DNA from: Streptomyces sp. P3
GTDB lineage: Bacteria; Actinomycetota; Actinomycetes; Streptomycetales; Streptomycetaceae
Direction: 5' to 3'
Assembly: GCF_003032475.1 (NCBI RefSeq)
Contig: NZ_CP028369.1
Location: 6,820,001 to 6,884,000 of the forward strand
DNA length: 64,000 bases
Position 1 is the stretch's first letter; each line of letters starts with the position of its first letter. The translations under genes and the position numbers were made by a program. Shown in pieces: positions 28,407 through 39,443 of the stretch. Below the pieces are notes generated by a model that was not told where the DNA came from, did no database searches, and saw nothing but the letters and a program-made list of their open reading frames with translations.

Positions 28407-29368
28407 TTGGACTCGTCCCCCCTTCCGAAGCCCATGAACTTGCCCTGGAGCAGGGTCACGGCGCAGATCAGCACGGTCAGGATGACCGCACCGGCGCTGC
28501 CGGCGCCGTAGTCCTGGCTCTCGCCGAGGGCCTTGTAGTACAGCTCGACCAGCGGCGGACGGCCCCACGTGGTCTTCGACAGCAGGTTGAAGAACTCGTC
28601 GAACGCCTGGTAGGCGGCGATGAGCAGCAGCAGGATCACCGCGGTGGAGGTGGCGCGCAGCTGGGGCAGGGTGATGTGGCGGAAGGTCTGCCAGCCCGGC
28701 TTGGCGCCGTCGATGGCAGCCGCCTCGTACAGCTCGCCCGGGATGTTCTGCAGCGCGGCCAGGAAGAGGATCATGTAGAAGCCGGACTGCAGCCACAGCC
28801 GCGCCGTGACGATGACGAGCCAGTACCAGGGCGGGTTGGGGTCCACCAGCCAGGCGATGTTGTCGATGCCGAACCAGGCGAGGACCGTGTTCATGAGGCC
28901 GAAGCGGACCCCGCTGAAGATCGACATCTTCCAGATGAGCGCGGCGGCGACGTAACTGCACGCGGTCGGCAGGAAGAACACCGAACGGAAGAACGCCCGC
29001 ATGAAGCGGAGCCGGTTCACCAGCAGGGCCAGGCTCAGCGACAGCGCCCACGTGGTGGGCACGATGAACGCGGCGAAGACGGTGAAGGTGACGAGGGAGC
29101 CGACGAAGTCGTCGTTCGTCAGCATGTACGTGTAGTTCTCGAAGCCGATGAACTTGTCCGGCGTGACGGTGAAGCGGGCCTCGAAGAAGCTGAGCCAGAT
29201 GCTCCACAGGATCGGCGCGTAGACGAAGATCGCCAGACCGATGAGGAACGGCCCCGTGAAGAGCCAGAAGTTGAACGTGGGGCTGCCCCGCAGACCCCGC
29301 CGCGGCTTGGCCGGTGAGGCCTTCGCCGGGGCGGGGTGCGCGAGGTCGCGCGTCGTGGTCGTCGACAT
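28403..29368 (-). CDS. Sugar ABC importer permease, MalF type
   Basis: 321 residues with six membrane helices (FNFWLFTGPFLIGLAIFVYA near the N-terminus) and the EAA-loop ELYEAAAIDGAKPGWQTFRH. It forms the heterodimeric channel with the MalG-type subunit. Start ATG 29368, 20 bp after the binding-protein gene; only a weak GGAC ribosome site is seen, so coupled translation is likely. Confidence 0.93.
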   Translation of the reverse strand: MSTTTTRDLAHPAPAKASPAKPRRGLRGSPTFNFWLFTGPFLIGLAIFVYAPILWSIWLSFFEARFTVTPDKFIGFENYTYMLTNDDFVGSLVTFTVFAAFIVPTTWALSLSLALLVNRLRFMRAFFRSVFFLPTACSYVAAALIWKMSIFSGVRFGLMNTVLAWFGIDNIAWLVDPNPPWYWLVIVTARLWLQSGFYMILFLAALQNIPGELYEAAAIDGAKPGWQTFRHITLPQLRATSTAVILLLLIAAYQAFDEFFNLLSKTTWGRPPLVELYYKALGESQDYGAGSAGAVILTVLICAVTLLQGKFMGFGRGDESK

Positions 29369-29388
29369 GTCGAGGTCCGTCCCGCGGC

Positions 29389-30654
29389 CTATCCGAACAG
29401 CTTCTTGAGCTCGCGGTTGACGGCCGCGTCGGCCTTGTCCAGCGCGGCCTCCGGGTCCATGTCCTTGCGGACGGAGTTGGCGAAGACGTCCTCGAGCGAG
29501 GTGATCATGGCCTGGGTCCAGCCGATGTTGTCGAAGTGCCCGAACTCGTTGAAGAGCCTGACGCCCTCGGCGGCGTTGCCCGACTTGAGCTTGGTGGCGG
29601 ACTGCGCGATCGACGTGCGCGGCGGGATGTGGAAGCCGTAGGAGGTGGCCCAGTCCTCCTGGTACTGCTTCTGGTCGATCCACAGCCACTTGACGTATTC
29701 CTTGGCCGCGTCGACGTTCTTGCCCTTGGCGTTCACGAACATCGACCAGCCGCCGTTGTAGACGGACTGCTTGCCGGAGTCGACGGTCTTCGGGAAGGGG
29801 AAGACGCCCCAGTCGTCGCCGAGCGCCTTCTGGATGCCCGGCATCGCCCACATGCCGCAGAACTGGATGGCGCACAGGCCCTGGTTGAGCGACGAGGGGT
29901 CCCAGGACGCGGTCGGCGCGCCGAGCAGAAGGTGGCCGCTGGTGAACAGCTTGCGCATTTTCTTGATGCCCTCGATGACGCCCGGGGTGTGGTAGGCGAT
30001 CTCGTTCTTCTCGTTCAGGGTGTCGGCGCCGGCCGACCAGATCATCGGGTTGATGACGCTGTGCAGGTCGTCGCCCATGTACAGGCCCTTGACCTTGCCC
30101 GTGGTGAGCTTGGCGGCGGCCTCCATCAGTTCGTCGAGCGTGGTCGGCACCTGGACCTTCGCCTTCTCCAGCATCGACTTGCGGTAGAAGAAGAACTGCG
30201 GGTCGTCGATCATGCGGACGCCGTATATCTTCCCGTCGACCGTGTGCGACTTGATGTCGGCCGGGTTGAAGTCGCTCTTGACCGGATCGATGATGTCGGT
30301 CAGATCCGCCACCTGACCGCTCTTGATCATCTGGATCTGCGGGTGGAACTCGAAGAGGTCGGGCGCGTTCTTGGTGAGCAGGGTGGCGAACAGCTTGCTC
30401 TCGAAGTCGGCGCTGGTGATCCACTGGGTGGTCACGTTGGCCTTGTCGTAGGCCTTCGCGTACTTCTTGATGGCCTGCTCGGTGCCCGGCTCGCCGTACG
30501 CGTGGAAGTACTGCGTCAGGTCGACGCCCGAACCGGCCCCGCCGCTGCGGCCGTTGTTGCCTCCGCAGGCCGCGAGGCTGCCGGCGGCGGCCATCCCCGC
30601 GGCGGCCCGGAAGAGGGACCTGCGGGACCAGTTGCTGTTGCTCAGTGCCGACAT
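29389..30654 (-). CDS. Extracellular sugar-binding lipoprotein of ABC importer
   Basis: 421 residues. A Tat lipoprotein signal (RRSLFRAAAG) with lipobox LAAC at about residue 30 anchors it outside the membrane. The two-lobed substrate-binding fold of family 1 is evident (PDLFEFHPQIQMIKSGQVAD, GGWSMFVNAKGKNVDAAKEY). It captures an oligosaccharide for the MalF/MalG channel; with GH2 in the operon and shared operators with the rhamnogalacturonan cluster, a galactose-containing oligosaccharide is inferred. AAGGAC lies about 7 nt before ATG 30654. Confidence 0.93.
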   Translation of the reverse strand: MSALSNSNWSRRSLFRAAAGMAAAGSLAACGGNNGRSGGAGSGVDLTQYFHAYGEPGTEQAIKKYAKAYDKANVTTQWITSADFESKLFATLLTKNAPDLFEFHPQIQMIKSGQVADLTDIIDPVKSDFNPADIKSHTVDGKIYGVRMIDDPQFFFYRKSMLEKAKVQVPTTLDELMEAAAKLTTGKVKGLYMGDDLHSVINPMIWSAGADTLNEKNEIAYHTPGVIEGIKKMRKLFTSGHLLLGAPTASWDPSSLNQGLCAIQFCGMWAMPGIQKALGDDWGVFPFPKTVDSGKQSVYNGGWSMFVNAKGKNVDAAKEYVKWLWIDQKQYQEDWATSYGFHIPPRTSIAQSATKLKSGNAAEGVRLFNEFGHFDNIGWTQAMITSLEDVFANSVRKDMDPEAALDKADAAVNRELKKLFG

Positions 30655-30730
30655 GGTGACGTCCTTGTCTCGGAGTACGGCTGGGGCTCTTCGCTCGGCG
30701 CAGGTAGCTCAATTCCTGTCGCGGAGCCGG

Positions 30731-30759
30731 ACGTTAACCTTCGGCTAAGGCTTCGGCAA
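30731..30759 (-). promoter_or_regulatory. Candidate promoter of the importer/GH2 operon
   Basis: On the minus strand TTGCCG (30759-30754), 17-nt spacer, TAACGT (30736-30731). It would give a leader of roughly 70 nt before the binding-protein gene. Confidence 0.45.
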
Positions 30760-30833
30760 GGGGTTGGACGAAGTCTGTTCGAAGCGTTGTGATCGGTTCG
30801 GGATCGCGAACGGCGGTGACGCCGGGGTGGATC

Positions 30834-30845
30834 GAAAGCGCTTGC
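30834..30845. promoter_or_regulatory. Candidate LacI-type operator (site E)
   Basis: GAAAGCGCTTGC, followed by GCAAG; one of two copies 23 bp apart (about two helical turns) upstream of the importer operon. Confidence 0.55.
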
Positions 30846-30856
30846 GCAAGTGCGTG

Positions 30857-30868
30857 GAAAGCGCTTGC
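30857..30868. promoter_or_regulatory. Candidate LacI-type operator (site F)
   Basis: GAAAGCGCTTGC again, same orientation as site E and 23 bp from it. Identical to site D before the CE12 gene. Confidence 0.55.
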
Positions 30869-31136
30869 GAAACGGGTGTCGTGGGTGTCGGGAAGGAAGG
30901 TGAGGGCCGCCGGTGTCAGGGCCGGCGGCCCTCGGTCTCAGGGGATGTCCGGGCGGCGCCCGTCGCGCCGTCCGGACGGCGTCGGCGACGCCGCCGAGGG
31001 GGCGGGGGATCGCCCGCGCACCCGTCGGCCGTCGGCAGGCGTGTGCGCGCCGACCGGAACACGTCGGCGGACGCGGGAGCCCGTGGCGTCGGAACCTCGG
31101 CACGTCGGCGCACGCCTCGCCGCCGCCTTGGCGGCC

Positions 31137-31208
31137 CGGGCGCCTGACCAGGCATCGGCCCGGGCGCCTGACCAGGCATCGGCCCGGGCGCTGGAGCAGG
31201 CACCGGCC
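31137..31208. repeat. 24-bp tandem repeat, three copies
   Basis: Unit CGGGCGCCTGACCAGGCATC plus GGCC: copies at 31137-31160 and 31161-31184 are identical, 31185-31208 differs at five positions, and a partial fourth copy follows. Because 24 is a multiple of 3, both strands stay open (Pro-Gly-Gln-Ala type repeats on the minus strand), but no start or family supports coding. Confidence 0.7.
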
Positions 31209-31361
31209 CGGGCGCCGGTTCGGTGACCGCGTGGATCCGGAGGAGCGGTGCTCGCGGTACTTGCGGTGCTTGCCGTCAGGACTGGGTCCCTTTCCTCGTC
31301 GTGCGGGCCGTGCGGGCGGGTTTGTGGCGGCCGTGCGGGCGGTGCGGCGTGCGGGTCCGGC

Positions 31362-32615
31362 TCAGGGGGCCGGTGCGATGCGGCTCCTCACGCGGGCCGG
31401 CGCGGTCCGCTTGACGCTCCGCTGTCCGACCGACTGCAGCGCCCCTTCGAGCGCGAACGTCGCGGCGCCCAGACAGGCCGGGTCGCTGGGGATGGGGGAC
31501 AGGACGATCCTGCTGGCGGCCAGTGGGCGCTGCAGCGCATGCCGGGCGACGGCCTCGCGCACCTCCTGAAGGAGGGGCTCACCGAGTCGGGCGGCCACCC
31601 AACTGCTCAGCACGACCACCTCGGGATTGACGAGGTTGACCAGGTTGGCGATGCCGGCGCCGAGGTAACGGGCCGTCTCCCGCACCGCCTCGACGGCTTC
31701 GGGGTCGTGCGCGGCGATCCCGGCGGCCAGGGCGTCGATGGTGGCGGTCTGGTCCTCGGGGTGCAGCAGCGGGCTGTGCGGGCTGAGGTCACGCAGGTTC
31801 TGCATGATGCCGGGCGCGCCGACATACGTCTCCACGCAGCCGTGGTTGCCGCAGCGGCACGGCCGGCCGTCGAGCACGAGGGTCGTGTGCCCCCACTCGC
31901 CGGCGCTGTTGCTGACCCCGCGGTGCAGCCCGCCGCCCAGCACCAGACCGGCGCCCACGCCGGTCCCCAGGTTGACCACCACGGCGTTGGCGTGTCCGCG
32001 CGCCGCCCCGAACCACAGCTCGGCGACCGCGCCCGCGCGCAGCGGGTTGTCCAGGTACAGCGGATACGCGATGTGCTCGGAGAGCAGATCGAGCAACGGT
32101 ACGTCGTGCCAGTCCCAGTTGGGCGCGTACGCGGAGACGCCGGTGGCCCGGTCCACCTGTCCCGGCACGCTCACTCCGACGCCGAGCACCCGGGCGGCCT
32201 CGACCCCTGCCTGCGCGACCACCGAGCCCGCGGCGGCGGCGACGTGGCCGACCACCTGCTCGGGGCGGCTCTCGCCGGGCCGCATGTCCTCCGCGGCGCG
32301 GGCGAGCACGTTCAGGGCCAGGTCGAAGAGTTCGACATGGACGTAGGTCTCCGCGATGTCCACGCCGATCAACGCGCCCCCCGACGCGTTGACGGCCACG
32401 AGGCCCCGGGGGCGGCCGCCCGCCGAATCCTCGAACCCGACCTCCGTGATCATGCGGAGGTCGAGCAGCTCGCCGACGAGCGTGGCGACGGTGGCGAGCG
32501 ACAGGCCGGTGGCCGCCGCGAGCTCCTGCCGGGAGGTGGGCGAGGCGGCGATGATCTGACGCAGCACCTCGTAGCGGTTCGCGGTGCGGATGTCACGTGA
32601 CGTGCCGCGCTTCAT
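31362..32615 (-). CDS. ROK-family transcriptional regulator
   Basis: 417 residues. An N-terminal winged helix-turn-helix (TSRQELAAATGLSLATVATL) is fused to a sugar-kinase-like ROK domain with an ATP-binding-type loop (NLGTGVGAGLVLGGGLHRG) and the zinc motif CRCGNHGCVE. Proteins with this layout (XylR/NagC type) are sugar-responsive repressors. The start is ATG 32615 with GAGGGG about 9 nt upstream. It lies upstream of the importer/GH2 operon on the same strand and is a likely second regulator of it; the inducer is unknown. Confidence 0.92.
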   Translation of the reverse strand: MKRGTSRDIRTANRYEVLRQIIAASPTSRQELAAATGLSLATVATLVGELLDLRMITEVGFEDSAGGRPRGLVAVNASGGALIGVDIAETYVHVELFDLALNVLARAAEDMRPGESRPEQVVGHVAAAAGSVVAQAGVEAARVLGVGVSVPGQVDRATGVSAYAPNWDWHDVPLLDLLSEHIAYPLYLDNPLRAGAVAELWFGAARGHANAVVVNLGTGVGAGLVLGGGLHRGVSNSAGEWGHTTLVLDGRPCRCGNHGCVETYVGAPGIMQNLRDLSPHSPLLHPEDQTATIDALAAGIAAHDPEAVEAVRETARYLGAGIANLVNLVNPEVVVLSSWVAARLGEPLLQEVREAVARHALQRPLAASRIVLSPIPSDPACLGAATFALEGALQSVGQRSVKRTAPARVRSRIAPAP

Positions 32616-32694
32616 GGAGCGTGCCCCCTCATCCCTTCCGCCCTTCCCGTCCCTTCCGGGCCGGCCCGCCCGGCGACGGCACCGGCGCCGCGCC

Positions 32695-32723
32695 AGGCTA
32701 TGGGGTGCCACCGCGTTCGACAA
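32695..32723 (-). promoter_or_regulatory. Candidate promoter of the ROK gene
   Basis: Minus-strand TTGTCG (32723-32718), 17-nt spacer, TAGCCT (32700-32695). Confidence 0.4.
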
Positions 32724-32739
32724 GGGGTTAGGAAAGGGG

Positions 32740-32749
32740 CTTTATAAAG
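32740..32749. promoter_or_regulatory. Palindrome CTTTATAAAG upstream of the ROK promoter
   Basis: A perfect 10-bp palindrome, very AT-rich for this genome, 17 bp upstream of the ROK -35 and 22 bp past the alditol oxidase stop. Possible autoregulatory operator. Confidence 0.35.
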
Positions 32750-32770
32750 TCGGCCGGTAACGGCGTGACA

Positions 32771-35484
<2,714 letters not shown>

Positions 35485-35731
35485 TCCCGGCAGCCGAGGG
35501 AAAAATCTTGCCATCGGCGTTGAACGCAGGGCGGTGCGCGTCCGTACCACTGACCGGAGTGACGGGCGCGGCCGCCTTTTTCTTCCCTGTCCTGCTGTCT
35601 TTACATGACATCTGAACAGGGCGCTTGTCAGTTGTGTCGGTAACGTGAAAAGCTCTGCCCCTGCCGCGAGGTTCCCCCCAACTCCATTGCCGTCATGGTG
35701 AGTTGACCTTGCTTGTGGATGCAGGAGACCC

Positions 35732-37216
35732 ATGCCCGACCTGCCGACCCCGAAGGACGCCGCTGAGGCCGCGCTGTTCTCCGAGTGCTGGGACGCCGTC
35801 CTGTCGTACGCGGATCTGTGCACGTCCGGCTCGACCACGGCGAACCAACTGGCCCGTGAGGCGTTCGCACTCGGCATACGCGAGGCCCACGCCGTCGAGT
35901 CCGGCACCGCGCGAGGCGGCGGCCGCCGCTCGTCCCGGCTGCCCAGGATCCCTCTGCTGCTGACCGCCGTACGCGCCACGGCGGCCGCCTGGGAGGCCCA
36001 GGGGCAGGGCCACAAACTCGACCCCGACCTGCGCCTGTGGCTCAACTCCGACAAGGCCGCACGATACGTCGGGCCGCCGCTGAGCCGTCCCATCGCCCTG
36101 CGCGGCCTGCGCGACATGCAGGAACCGGACGCCGCGCTGCTGTGGCTGGCGGAGGTGGAGGCGCTGCCGCTGCAGGCCGTCGTCCGCCGCCACGGCCTGG
36201 ACCAGTCCGCCGCGGTGGAGGAGCTGAACGAGGTCCGCGGTCTGTTTCGAGACCGCTGTCACCGCAATCATCTCGACACCCCGATGGACGCGGAGTGCCG
36301 CAGCTACGTCCGGCTCCTGGACGCCGTCACCCGCTCACCCGCCGCCGACACGCCCCCCGACCTCTCCCGGCACCTCGCCACCTGCGTGGAGTGCGCGGAG
36401 GCCGCGGCCTGTCTGCGGCTGCACGGCGGGGGACTGCCCGCCGCCCTCGCCCAGGGCGTGATCGGCTGGGGCGGTCTCGCCTACCTGGAACGCCGCCGCC
36501 GCGCCGCCGAAGTGCGCCTCGGCGGCGGCAGCCCCGCCGCGCCGGACCCCGAGGGCGCGGCCGCTCGGGCCGCCGCGAACAAGGCGCGGGTGCGGCGCAA
36601 CGGACTTCTCGTCACCGCCGTCCTCGTCTCCGGACTCGCGCTCGCCGTGTCGATGATGCCCGGCGACAGCGGCGGCGACAGCCTCGCCAAGGCAGGCCCC
36701 ACGGACAGCAGCCCGGTGGCCGGTCCGGGTGCGCGCGTACCGTCCGACGCACCCGCCAGCTCCGCCGCGCCGTCCTCGACCGCCCCGAAGCGCTCGGCCG
36801 GCGGCTCGCCGACGAAGGGGACGGCAGACCACGCCAAGCCCGACCCCGAGCCGCAGGGCACCTCCTCGGCCACCGCCGGAGCCGGGGACGGCACCGAGGA
36901 CGCGGCCTGCGAGGTCCAGTACGACCTGGTCAACCAGTGGCCGGACGGCTTCCAGGCCACCGTCACCGTCACCACCGCCCATGCTCTCGACGCCTGGCAG
37001 GTGGCCTGGTCCTTCCGCGACGGTCAGCGGGTCGACCAGATGTGGGACGCGAGCCTCGCCCAGGACGGCTCCCGGGTCAGCGCCACAGCGGCCGACTACA
37101 ACCGGACCGTTGCGGCGAACGGCACCCTCACCTTCGGGTTCCTCGCCTCGTGGCAGGGCAAGAACACCGCCCCGTACGCGTTCACCCTCAACGGACAGGC
37201 GTGCACGGGGAAGTGA
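35732..37216 (+). CDS. Membrane protein joining a sigma-like/zinc-finger cytoplasmic region to an external CBM2 domain
   Basis: 494 residues from ATG 35732 (AGGAG 6 nt upstream). Residues 1-190 are helical and resemble sigma-factor-associated sequences (LPLQAVVRRHGLDQSAAVEE). HLATCVECAEAAA near 212 is an HxxxCxxC zinc-binding anti-sigma-type motif. A transmembrane helix follows near 292 (GLLVTAVLVSGLALAVSMMP), then a Ser/Pro/Ala-rich linker of about 85 residues and a C-terminal type-2 carbohydrate-binding module (CEVQYDLVNQWPDGFQATVT ... QACTGK, bounded by two Cys). The layout suggests a polysaccharide-sensing or surface-attached signalling protein; this is inference. No catalytic residues seen. 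Confidence 0.8.
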   Translation: MPDLPTPKDAAEAALFSECWDAVLSYADLCTSGSTTANQLAREAFALGIREAHAVESGTARGGGRRSSRLPRIPLLLTAVRATAAAWEAQGQGHKLDPDLRLWLNSDKAARYVGPPLSRPIALRGLRDMQEPDAALLWLAEVEALPLQAVVRRHGLDQSAAVEELNEVRGLFRDRCHRNHLDTPMDAECRSYVRLLDAVTRSPAADTPPDLSRHLATCVECAEAAACLRLHGGGLPAALAQGVIGWGGLAYLERRRRAAEVRLGGGSPAAPDPEGAAARAAANKARVRRNGLLVTAVLVSGLALAVSMMPGDSGGDSLAKAGPTDSSPVAGPGARVPSDAPASSAAPSSTAPKRSAGGSPTKGTADHAKPDPEPQGTSSATAGAGDGTEDAACEVQYDLVNQWPDGFQATVTVTTAHALDAWQVAWSFRDGQRVDQMWDASLAQDGSRVSATAADYNRTVAANGTLTFGFLASWQGKNTAPYAFTLNGQACTGK

Positions 37217-37275
37217 GCGCAGGGGCCGGGGCGCACGCACCGGCCGCGCACGGCCGCGGTGAGCGCGCCGGCCAT

Positions 37276-37342
37276 GAGGCGGCCGTGGCAGGGTGGTTGC
37301 GGGGCGGCTTCGACGAGGCGGCCGCGGCAGGGTGGTTGCGGG
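37276..37342. repeat. 28-bp direct repeats downstream of the CBM2 gene
   Basis: Two copies with one mismatch (GAGGCGGCCGTGGCAGGGTG plus GTTGCGGG) at 37276-37303 and 37315-37342, offset by 39 bp (13 codons). They lie in the 306-bp gap (37217-37522), which otherwise holds no gene. Confidence 0.65.
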
Positions 37343-37522
37343 TCGCAGCCTCCGAAGCCACCCCGTGACGGACAGGTCGTACGCCCCGCCCACCGGTGGC
37401 CGTTGCGGCAGCGCCCTTCGCAACTGCGGGCACACCTCCGCGGCGTCACCGATCGTGACGGTCTCGCGGCGCTCAAGGAACAGCACGCGGCCACCGGCCA
37501 CCCGGGATCCAACGACCGCGGG

Positions 37523-38093
37523 ATGACCGTCTTCCTCTGTTCCCGGTGCGGCACCGCGATCACGCCGGAGCCGGCCGAGCCTGCCGCCGTCCCGGACGTC
37601 TCCGACGACGAGCGAGACCGCGACAAGGAGACACGCAGGGCACCTTCCACTGTTCCGCGGGGCCGCCACGCGATCGATCCCGAGCCCTGGGGATCTCCCT
37701 ACGTCGTGCAGGACGACCAGGAGGCCCCGAAGCCGGCTCACTCGCGCGGAGCTGTGGTCTGCCGTGAAGAGGGCTTCGTCATTTCCGCCGGCAGCCGACA
37801 CACGGTGCTGGTGCACCCTGATGACGCCGACGGCCTTCGACTGCTGCCCGACTGGGAGAACAGCAGTGGGTGCTGCGGACCGGCAGGCGACGAGGGACTC
37901 GACCGGGCCTGCCCCTGCGGCGCTCCGGTCGCGACCCTCGCGGCCGACTGTCTCGGGGCCCTTCGCACTGCACCTCGACTCCGTCCGGACCTACGCGTTC
38001 TGCGAGCAAGACCGCAAGACGTACGCGGACGACGTGCACGACACGCCCGACGGAATCCGGCTACCCCAACTTCTTCGCGACTGCATTCCGTGA
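37523..38093 (+). pseudogene. Frameshifted hypothetical protein gene
   Basis: From ATG 37523 the frame reads MTVFLCSRCGTAITPEPAEP ... GAPVATLAADCLG, then near 37950 the sensible sequence continues one frame over as GPFALHLDSVRTYAFCEQDR KTYADD and ends at TGA 38091-38093. A similar intact protein (CSRCG N-terminus, GCCGPAGDEGL middle, HLDxVRTY end) is familiar from other Streptomyces; CxxC and CPCG motifs suggest metal binding. A single-base change near 37950 restores one frame, so it is either a recent pseudogene or a sequence error. Its 3' end overlaps the MFS gene on the other strand. Confidence 0.6.
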
Positions 38094-39443
38094 CGAACGA
38101 CGGCTCGCAGGCGGACCTGCCGCCGAGCCTGGCGGGTCGTCATCCCCACGCCCACGACGAGTCGGACGACGGCGAGGCCGAGCGACGGAGGCGCCGTACG
38201 AGGCCTGATCACTTCCACCGGCACCATGGGTGAGGCCGCGGTCGTCCGCATTCGCGGCACGGGTCCTGGCCGGGCTTTCCCGAAACTCGTGCAGCGCCCG
38301 CAGGTGGCGGGCCAGGGCGAGTGCGGCGAGCAGCGCGACGAGCAGGCACACGCCCCACCAGCCGGCCCGGCCCCAGACGTGTGTTCCGAGCCAGGAACCT
38401 GTGCTGCCGCCCAGGTAGGCGCAGGTCATGTAGGCGGTGTTGAGCCTGCTGCGGGCGTCGGCGCGCAGAGCGTAGACGCGGACTTGATTGGCGACCATGC
38501 CGCACTGCATCGCGGCGTCGAGGAGCAGCGTGCCGAGCGTCAGGGAGGTCAGGCCCAGCACGCCACCCCGGGCACCGATGGTGAGGATCGCGGCCGAGAC
38601 GAGGACGCCGAGCATGCAGACCAGGTTCACCGGATCGGGGCCGTAGCGGTCCACCAGACAACCGGCGAGCGGGGTGCAGACCATGGTCGCTGCTCCGACC
38701 AGGGCGATCATTCCTACCGCCTGGGCACCCAGCCCGTAGGCCGGACCGGCGAGCAGGAGCGCCAGGCAGGTCCAGACCGCGGAGAACCCGGCGAAGACGG
38801 TTGCCTGGTAGAAGCACGAGCGGCGCAGGTCTGGCTCGGTGCGCAGCAGGCGCAGCGGCCCGGCCAGGAGCGCCGTGTACCGCCGACGGGAGGACGGGGT
38901 TGTGGTCGGCACCGCGAACGCCAAGACGGTGGCGAGGAGCAGGGCCAGGACCGCGGCGATCAGGTAGGGAGCCCGCCAGCCCAGCCACTCACCGAGTGTG
39001 CCGCTGAAGGTCCGGGCCAGCAGCATGCCGCCGGTCGATCCGCTCAGCAGGGTGCCGATCACCGCTCCTTGGCGGTCGGCGGACACGAGACCGGCTGCCA
39101 GGGGGCCGACGATCTGCGCGCCCACGGTGGTCAGGCCGACAAGGGTGCTGGCGGCAACGAGGGCCGGCAGAGCCGGTGCGCTACCCGCTGCGAGCAGTGC
39201 CAGGCCGGTCAGGGCGAGGAGGACGACGAGGAACGAGCGGTGCGGGAGCCGGTCACCGAGCGGCACCAGCAGGACCATTCCGGCCGTGTAGCCGGCCTGT
39301 GTGGCGGTCACCACCGCGGCAGCCGAATCGGGTGACACATGCAACCCGGCGGCGACCAATGGACCGATGGCCTGCGGAAAGTAGATGTTGCCCACCGCCA
39401 CGGCGCATGTGACGGCCAGGATCAGGACCATCCGGCGGCTCAT
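38061..39443 (-). CDS. MFS transporter
   Basis: 460 residues with about twelve membrane helices. The loop motif PLGDRLPHR after helix 2 and its counterpart CLVDRYGPDPV after helix 8 are the major-facilitator signatures. It looks like a drug/metabolite:H+ antiporter. A 50-residue hydrophilic tail rich in Arg and Gly follows the last helix and overlaps the convergent pseudogene. The ATG 39443 overlaps the stop of the SDR gene (ATGA), so the two are co-translated. Confidence 0.9.
   Translation of the reverse strand: MSRRMVLILAVTCAVAVGNIYFPQAIGPLVAAGLHVSPDSAAAVVTATQAGYTAGMVLLVPLGDRLPHRSFLVVLLALTGLALLAAGSAPALPALVAASTLVGLTTVGAQIVGPLAAGLVSADRQGAVIGTLLSGSTGGMLLARTFSGTLGEWLGWRAPYLIAAVLALLLATVLAFAVPTTTPSSRRRYTALLAGPLRLLRTEPDLRRSCFYQATVFAGFSAVWTCLALLLAGPAYGLGAQAVGMIALVGAATMVCTPLAGCLVDRYGPDPVNLVCMLGVLVSAAILTIGARGGVLGLTSLTLGTLLLDAAMQCGMVANQVRVYALRADARSRLNTAYMTCAYLGGSTGSWLGTHVWGRAGWWGVCLLVALLAALALARHLRALHEFRESPARTRAANADDRGLTHGAGGSDQASYGASVARPRRRPTRRGRGDDDPPGSAAGPPASRRSSRNAVAKKLG

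Larger units (their letters stand above)
30655..31361. other. Long intergenic region upstream of the importer operon
   Basis: About 700 bp. The left part has the promoter and operators E and F. From about 30900 onward it is GC-rich, with no convincing gene on either strand, and includes the 24-bp tandem repeat at 31137-31208. Confidence 0.55.

Noticed and set aside
30916..31203. Minus-strand ORF with PGQAPGPM repeats
   Set aside because: No ribosome site or family; the repeat keeps every frame open simply because its length is a multiple of three.
31137..31208. Short regular repeats, considered as a CRISPR array
   Set aside because: Units are directly adjacent with no unique spacers and no cas genes nearby.
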